Origin: Cryptomeria japonica
Lineage: Eukaryota; Streptophyta; Pinopsida; Cupressales; Cupressaceae
Reading direction: 5' to 3'
DNA: 64,000 nucleotides
Assembly: GCF_030272615.1 (NCBI RefSeq)
Contig: NC_081406.1
Span: forward strand, 235,333,922 to 235,397,921
Made by a program: the position numbers and the translations under genes. The notes beneath the pieces are model-generated. The model worked only from the letters and a program-made list of their open reading frames with translations. It did no database searches and had not been told where the DNA came from. Every line of letters begins with the position of its first letter. Within the stretch, counting starts at the first letter, position 1. Of this stretch, positions 59,451 to 64,000 are shown piece by piece.

Positions 59451-60720
59451 CTGAAATATCTGTGGATCGGAAGCGGTAGCAATGAATGCATGTGGAAGAT
59501 CCTAATGTTGTGATCGAGTTCTCCATGTATCTGAAGGATCCCCAACAAGAGAACCCATGGACTCAAGTGTCTGCCAAGACCAACGAGGTCTAGGTGGAGG
59601 TGGAGAACAAGGCTCCTAAACTGCAAGTGGACCCTATGGAGGTGTAACCCTATGAGTCAGAATTGAAGGAGTCTCATCATCTGAATCACTAGCATTACTA
59701 TCCATAATGGAGGGAGGTGTAGGAGGTAGAGAGGCTAAGCTAGGAGAGCTTTCCTCAAAGTGAACACTCCTCTCAATGAACACCTCATGTGTCTCAGGAT
59801 CCATCAATCAATATGCCTTAACACCCTCAAGATATCCAATAAATATGCAAGGCCGATTCTGAGGTTCCAATGCCTTGCATTTTTGTGCAGGTATGTGAGC
59901 CCATGCTGGACACCCAAGTACTCTGAAATGTCTCACAATCAGTTTCCTACCAGCCCAAGCTTCAAAAGGAGTAATACCTTGCAAAGATTTGTGAGGAACC
60001 CAATTTTGGATGTGTGTGGCACAACTGATAGCCTCTGCCCAAAAGGCGGGATCAAGAGAATGTGCATGTATCATACATCTAGCCATTTCTTTGAGAGTTC
60101 TATTCTTGCATTCTGCAACTCCATTCTGTTGTGGAGTGTATGTGACAGAATGTTCAAGATCAATCCCCTCAAATATATAAAAATCCTCAAGTCTTTTGTT
60201 CACATATTCCCTTCCATTATCTGTGTGAAGAATCTTCACCACTTTCCCGGATTGCTTCTCCACACGAGTCTTGAAGTCCTGAAATCTGTCAAATACTTCA
60301 CTCTTATGAATAAGAAAGTAGACCCAAGTGAAGCGGGAGTAGTCATCAATGAAGGTGAGGACATAGCAGGTCTTACTAAATGAAGGTGTTGGAAATGGAC
60401 TTGCTACATCGTTGTGAACAAGTTGAAGAACTTCCAAAGCTCTCCAAGCTTTCCCTTTATCAAATTTTTCCTTGGGATGCTTGCCCATGGAACAACCTGA
60501 ACATACACCCTCTAAAAAATTGATTCAAGGTAGACCTATGACCATGTCTCTAGTGTTGAGCTGCTGAAGATAGCAGTAATTGAGGTGACCAAACCGCTCA
60601 TGCCATAGCTTACTTTCTGAATTTGAATGAGTAAGCAAGGCCCTAGAAGGTGATCTTGGCACAAAGTGGGAGAATGAATAAAGCCTTGAGTTGTCATTGA
60701 CTTGTCCCACTGCTACCAAG
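59451..60720 (-). pseudogene. copia pre-integrase and integrase
   Basis: The zinc part reads LWHERFGHLNYCYLQQL and, after a stop near 60525, CSGCSMGKHPK. The core has HNDVASP (first Asp), FIDDYSRFTWVYF, HTDNGREY (second Asp) and PQQNGVAECKNRTLKEMA (Glu kept; Arg of ERKNRT is Cys). A 226-codon clean frame covers 59808-60488. The C-terminal LGCPAWAHIPAQK and IFIGYLEG blocks are intact, then a Pro-rich linker to RT. Confidence 0.92.
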
Positions 60721-61070
60721 GCATCATCATCAAGTTCCTTTACCACAACTGAATCTGGTGTAAACTCAACCTTTTTCCCATTCTCATAGTGAGTAATTAT
60801 GTAGATAGAGAGAAGGTTGGTAGACAAGTTAGGAACATAGAGAACATTCTCAAATGTTCCATCATCCATGTCAACTAAACCTTTCCCTTCAACCTCTATT
60901 TGTGTATCATCACCTATGTAAATGTGAGGTACCTTAGATGGCTCCAATGAAGAAAACTACTCCTTTGTAGAACCCATGTGATATGAGGCACCTGAGTCAA
61001 GTATCCACTGCTTTGAAGAACTTGTTGTAGCCACAAATGCTTGCCCTTTTCCCTTAGACTATGAGGAAGA
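60721..61070 (-). pseudogene. copia aspartic protease, catalytic triad intact
   Basis: KQWILDSGASYHMGSTKE with D-S-G lies near 61010-60965 (a stop then a frame link follow). The domain continues VPHIYIGDDTQIEVEGKG and NVLYVPNLSTNLLSI in the frame from 60947. Confidence 0.88.
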
Positions 61071-62000
61071 CAAAGGAGATGAATCCTTCTTTGTGTAGGC
61101 GAATGGCAAGTTGATGTTTTTTTTCTTAAGAAGATTAGTAAACTCATCAACTTGCTTTGTGTGGCATCAATGCTCATCATGACCATACTTCTTGCAATAT
61201 GCACAAGTTGGCTTATCCTTCTTAGGTGGTGTCCCCTTCTTGGAAGAGGATGAAAAATCACCTTGTGATGGAGAGGATGATTGTCCTTTTTCCTATTATG
61301 GTTGTGACTTAGATTGCTTCTTCTTCTTGTTGGAATCTTTTCCTTGACTTCCTTGATTCCCTTGATTAGCCACAAATGCCTTGGACTTTGAAGACTTGAG
61401 AAGCCCCATGTTCAACAACTTAGATTGTTCCAATATCAACATTTATGTGAAAGCATCAAATGAAGCCATAACATAGGAACTCCCCACTGTCAAACGATGA
61501 GTTTGGAAGCTAGACACATATGCTGCATATTTTGGTGCAAGCTTGTCCAACAAGTTGAATATCAATTGAGCATCCTTTTTGTCAATTCCACAATCCTTAA
61601 GCTTTTCTCTTAGCTCATTTTCTTTGCTAACATAATCTTGGATTGTATCAAAACTCTTGGGATCCAATTTGGTGAGCTCATTGTCAATCTTATAACCTCT
61701 GATTTCATCAGCTTGACAATACAATTTATGAAACATATCCCAAGCATCTTTGATTGTAGTACACTTTTCAATATGAAAGATGAGGTCATCTGATACATAC
61801 TTGCACAAAGTTCCAAGAGCCATGCAATTCTTAGTGAGCCATTCTAATTGAGCATTAGGATCATCCTTAGGATCAAGTGGTGCTGCTATTGTTCCATCTA
61901 TGTAATGCATGAGACCTTTTTCCATTAATTTGCTCCATACTTTAATTTTCCATGATGCATAGTTATGTGGAGTTAAAGGTGGAAATTTATGAGGACTCAT
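61071..62000 (-). pseudogene. gag: copia gag with one zinc knuckle
   Basis: The start chosen is the ATG at 62000 (MSPHKFPPLTPHNYASWKIK), because the UBN2-type capsid begins here; an ATG at 62048 is open but adds non-conserved residues. The capsid frame is clean to 61443 (MHYIDG, IKDAWDMFHKLYC, YVSKENELREKLKDCGI, LLDKLAPKY). A Lys/Gln-rich basic part and one CCHC knuckle (CAYCKKYGHDEH, stop, CH; near 61203-61160) follow. Confidence 0.9.
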
Positions 62001-63037
62001 TGCAACAAAAATGAAAGAGCATAAGGAAAGAGAGGTATAATCACACAAGACACCCCCCCAAATTCACTCAATCAAAGAACCCCCCCAAAAGTGATGATTT
62101 GGCACTTTATACTTAGTGGATGTACAATGGGCCACTTGCAAAAAATGGCAAAGTGGACTTCTGATTTCAATTTTACAACTGCCTCAATAAGGCTAAAAGA
62201 GACTCAAACTAATAATGCAAGAGATTTAAACTAAGATCCAAGCAATTTACAAGTACCAAATAGGCCAAATAAGACCAATATCTGAAAGTACAATTTCTAC
62301 TTAAAAAATCTAAAATCTGATCATAGATTATGAAAGTAGATGAAAAAAAATGCACTTTAAAAAAAAGTGGCACCTGAAAAGGAGGTCATATGAGCTTAAA
62401 CGAGGCCTTTGAAGTTGCAGAACTGAGGATTGGATAGGTACAGCTAAGAGAATATGAAAATTCTAAAAAACCTATGTACCAAAACTAGAAAATAACCACA
62501 CCACTATGACGAGCACGACAAATTAGCCCAAATAAAAAAAAATTGCACTAAAAAAGGAGCAAAATTGAGCAAGTTATGGGCCTCCAAAGTTGACCCAAAA
62601 ATCCAAACTGCTCAACGGAGAGGGGTCTAAAAATTTCCAAAGAAAATGCTGACTAGGCGCCGACTGGGCACTGACTGGGTGCTGCAGACTGGGCACTGAC
62701 TGTGCGCTGCTGATTGGGCAGAAGGTATAGATCCCAAAAATAATTAAAATTTTCAAATTGGAAAATAAATTTCAAAAAAAAATATTTTATTTTATTTTTT
62801 TTGAAAAAAATCTGAAAATTTCGTACTGTACCACCTGAATTGGGCAAAAAAATTCCTCCACACCCAAATATCAATTTTCGCCAAAATAGGTCGAATTTAT
62901 ACTCGATTTTTATGGAAACGGCCTCTCAGATGCAATGGTGAGGTCGAAAACACTCTAAGATGCCTCCAAAAAATGCAGTCCCTCAAATCCGAAAATAGAA
63001 GCCTTCCATGATATCTCCAAAAACCAATCAATGAAGC
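62001..63037 (-). other. about 1 kb leader between primer site and gag
   Basis: No gene is supported. It is unusually long for a copia leader (the tandem family has about 45 bases). It contains a GC-rich short repeat at 62647-62722 built from GACTGGGCACTGACTGGG-like units. Confidence 0.65.
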
Positions 63038-63039
63038 CC

Positions 63040-63056
63040 CAATGACTCTAATAACA
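63040..63056 (-). other. degraded primer binding site
   Basis: On the minus strand TGTTATTAGAGTCATTG directly follows the LTR. It resembles TGGTATCAGAGCCATTG of the initiator-Met type with one G-to-T and two C-to-T changes. Confidence 0.6.
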
Positions 63057-63507
63057 TGTGAGATTTTACCAAGATCAAGGGCACAATGAAAAGTATAAAA
63101 ATAGAGACAAAAGAATGACAAGAACAAATTGTATTCTCATCAATATGAAAATGATCAACTAGATTCACCAATACAATGAATATAGGCCTGCTTATATAGG
63201 CAAGGCCATATGGATGTACGAGCACACAATCATGACGTGTGGCTCAATGAGAAACAAGGGTAGGTAAGAAATACTAGGGGTAGGTAGGAGAGATAATATA
63301 ATATTCCACAAGAGGTGGATGACCTACCGAATGTGGAGTGTAACAACAAAACAAGACCACAAAAGGTGGAATTTCTCCTACAAGCTCTATCCCTATGTGC
63401 ACACTTCCCTAAGTGTCTCAAATCCAAACTATGAAGAAATGCATTATCCTAAGGTAACTTAAGTAAAGTGTAATAATATCCATAATGAATATTTATTTAC
63501 ACCAACA
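63057..63507 (-). repeat. 5' LTR of the minus-strand copia (451 bp)
   Basis: Same ends and length as 57213-57663, followed on the plus strand by the AAAAT duplication (63508-63512). Confidence 0.94.
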
Positions 63508-63512
63508 AAAAT

Positions 63513-63662
63513 AATTAAAAAAAAATTAAATGGAGGGTTAAGTTTATACAAAAAATTTAGGTTGTCATGGTTATATTATTATTAGGGTTAAGTTTTAAGG
63601 AACCCTATATCCTTTTATATATGTGTGTGTGTGTGTACATGTATATATGTATAATTATACAT

Positions 63663-63731
<69 letters not shown>

Positions 63732-64000
63732 CATATAACTCTAACTTTAGAATTATTAGTTTAAGTTGGTATTTTATATGTTTATATAAACATTTAAATA
63801 TGATGTTTTAAATTTTAATTCTTTTGAAGCTTTATGTTTTAGGAAATTATAATGATTTCTTTGGTATGATTTTTGGCCATAGGGGATTAACTTTAGTCCA
63901 CCTAAATTTAGGCTTGTCGAGATTAAACTTTATAGGGCAAATTTTATTATGGATTTATTTAGCCCTTTAGTCAAATTTAATACACATTATAATTATTGTT
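63513..64000. other. AT-rich DNA without recognised genes
   Basis: Flank of the copia insertion with A-runs. Apart from the microsatellite below nothing is recognised. Confidence 0.6.
63622..63728. repeat. compound (TG)n - (CA)n - (TA)n microsatellite
   Basis: A TG run (63622-63636), a short spacer with GTATATATGTATAATTATAC, a CA run (63663-63682) and a TA run to about 63728. The TG and CA arms are inverted to each other and could form a hairpin. Confidence 0.95.

Larger units (their letters stand above)
57213..63507 (-). mobile_element. complete minus-strand Ty1/copia element, youngest in the window
   Basis: 6295 bp, flanked by AAAAT on both sides. The LTRs are both 451 bp and differ at about 12 positions by eye (under 3%). 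The order on the minus strand is LTR, degraded primer site, about 1 kb of leader, gag, protease, integrase, RT, RNase H, polypurine tract, LTR. Active-site residues of protease, integrase and RT are intact, but stops and shifts break the polyprotein. It is unrelated at the LTR level to the copia family at 1-8300. Confidence 0.94.

Noticed and set aside
59760-60383. 207-codon plus-strand ORF
   Set aside because: It lies opposite the clean integrase frame of the minus-strand copia and is a shadow.

Overview
This window looks like heterochromatic, repeat-dominated DNA from a plant with a very large genome. A conifer or other gymnosperm would fit, but the species cannot be fixed from the sequence. 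No host housekeeping gene, tRNA, rRNA or CRISPR array was recognised. Nearly everything that can be identified is a long terminal repeat (LTR) retrotransposon or a piece of one. The elements are nested in each other and decayed by stop codons and frameshifts, so the coding entries are pseudogenes.

Layout. (1) 1-8300: two Ty1/copia elements of one family in tandem (internal end, LTR, complete internal region, LTR), sharing the middle LTR. (2) 8301-12391: a Ty3/gypsy fragment (gag, protease, G-patch-like segment, start of RT), cut off inside RT. (3) 12392-33208: on the minus strand, an LTR and a long unknown gene ('class B') of about 1,300 codons, split into three pieces by two nested insertions. 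The first insertion (15035-23500, plus strand) is a complete LTR element with a GTGCA target-site duplication. The second (23818-31080, minus strand) is a related element. Both carry copia-type LTRs, primer site and purine tracts, but instead of pol they encode a coiled-coil/zinc-knuckle ORF1 and an unknown ORF2 of about 1,100 codons ('class A'). (4) 33209-36270: the 3' end of another gypsy pol on the minus strand, with an oppositely oriented ORF that has its own TATA box and poly(A) signal. (5) 36271-37526: a solo copia LTR. (6) 37527-46660: a gypsy-type LTR, primer site, a long leader with about eight degenerate 125-150 bp repeats, and a second class B gene. (7) 46664-53324: a Tat-like gypsy gag-pol with two RNase H regions. 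(8) 53325-56760: featureless AT-rich DNA. (9) 56800-57200: a GC-rich 38-bp minisatellite island. (10) 57213-63507: a complete minus-strand copia element with 451-bp LTRs and an AAAAT target-site duplication. (11) The end is AT-rich with a TG/CA/TA microsatellite.

How the parts work together. The class A elements keep every cis signal of the copia family (LTR core, initiator-Met primer site, two purine tracts) but have no recognisable protease, integrase or RT. They are best read as non-autonomous elements mobilised in trans by copia machinery. Their ORF2 is conserved between two independent copies of almost equal length, and it seems to share one segment with the class B protein. This previously unnamed protein group, spread over non-autonomous elements of both copia and gypsy type, is the most interesting content of the window.
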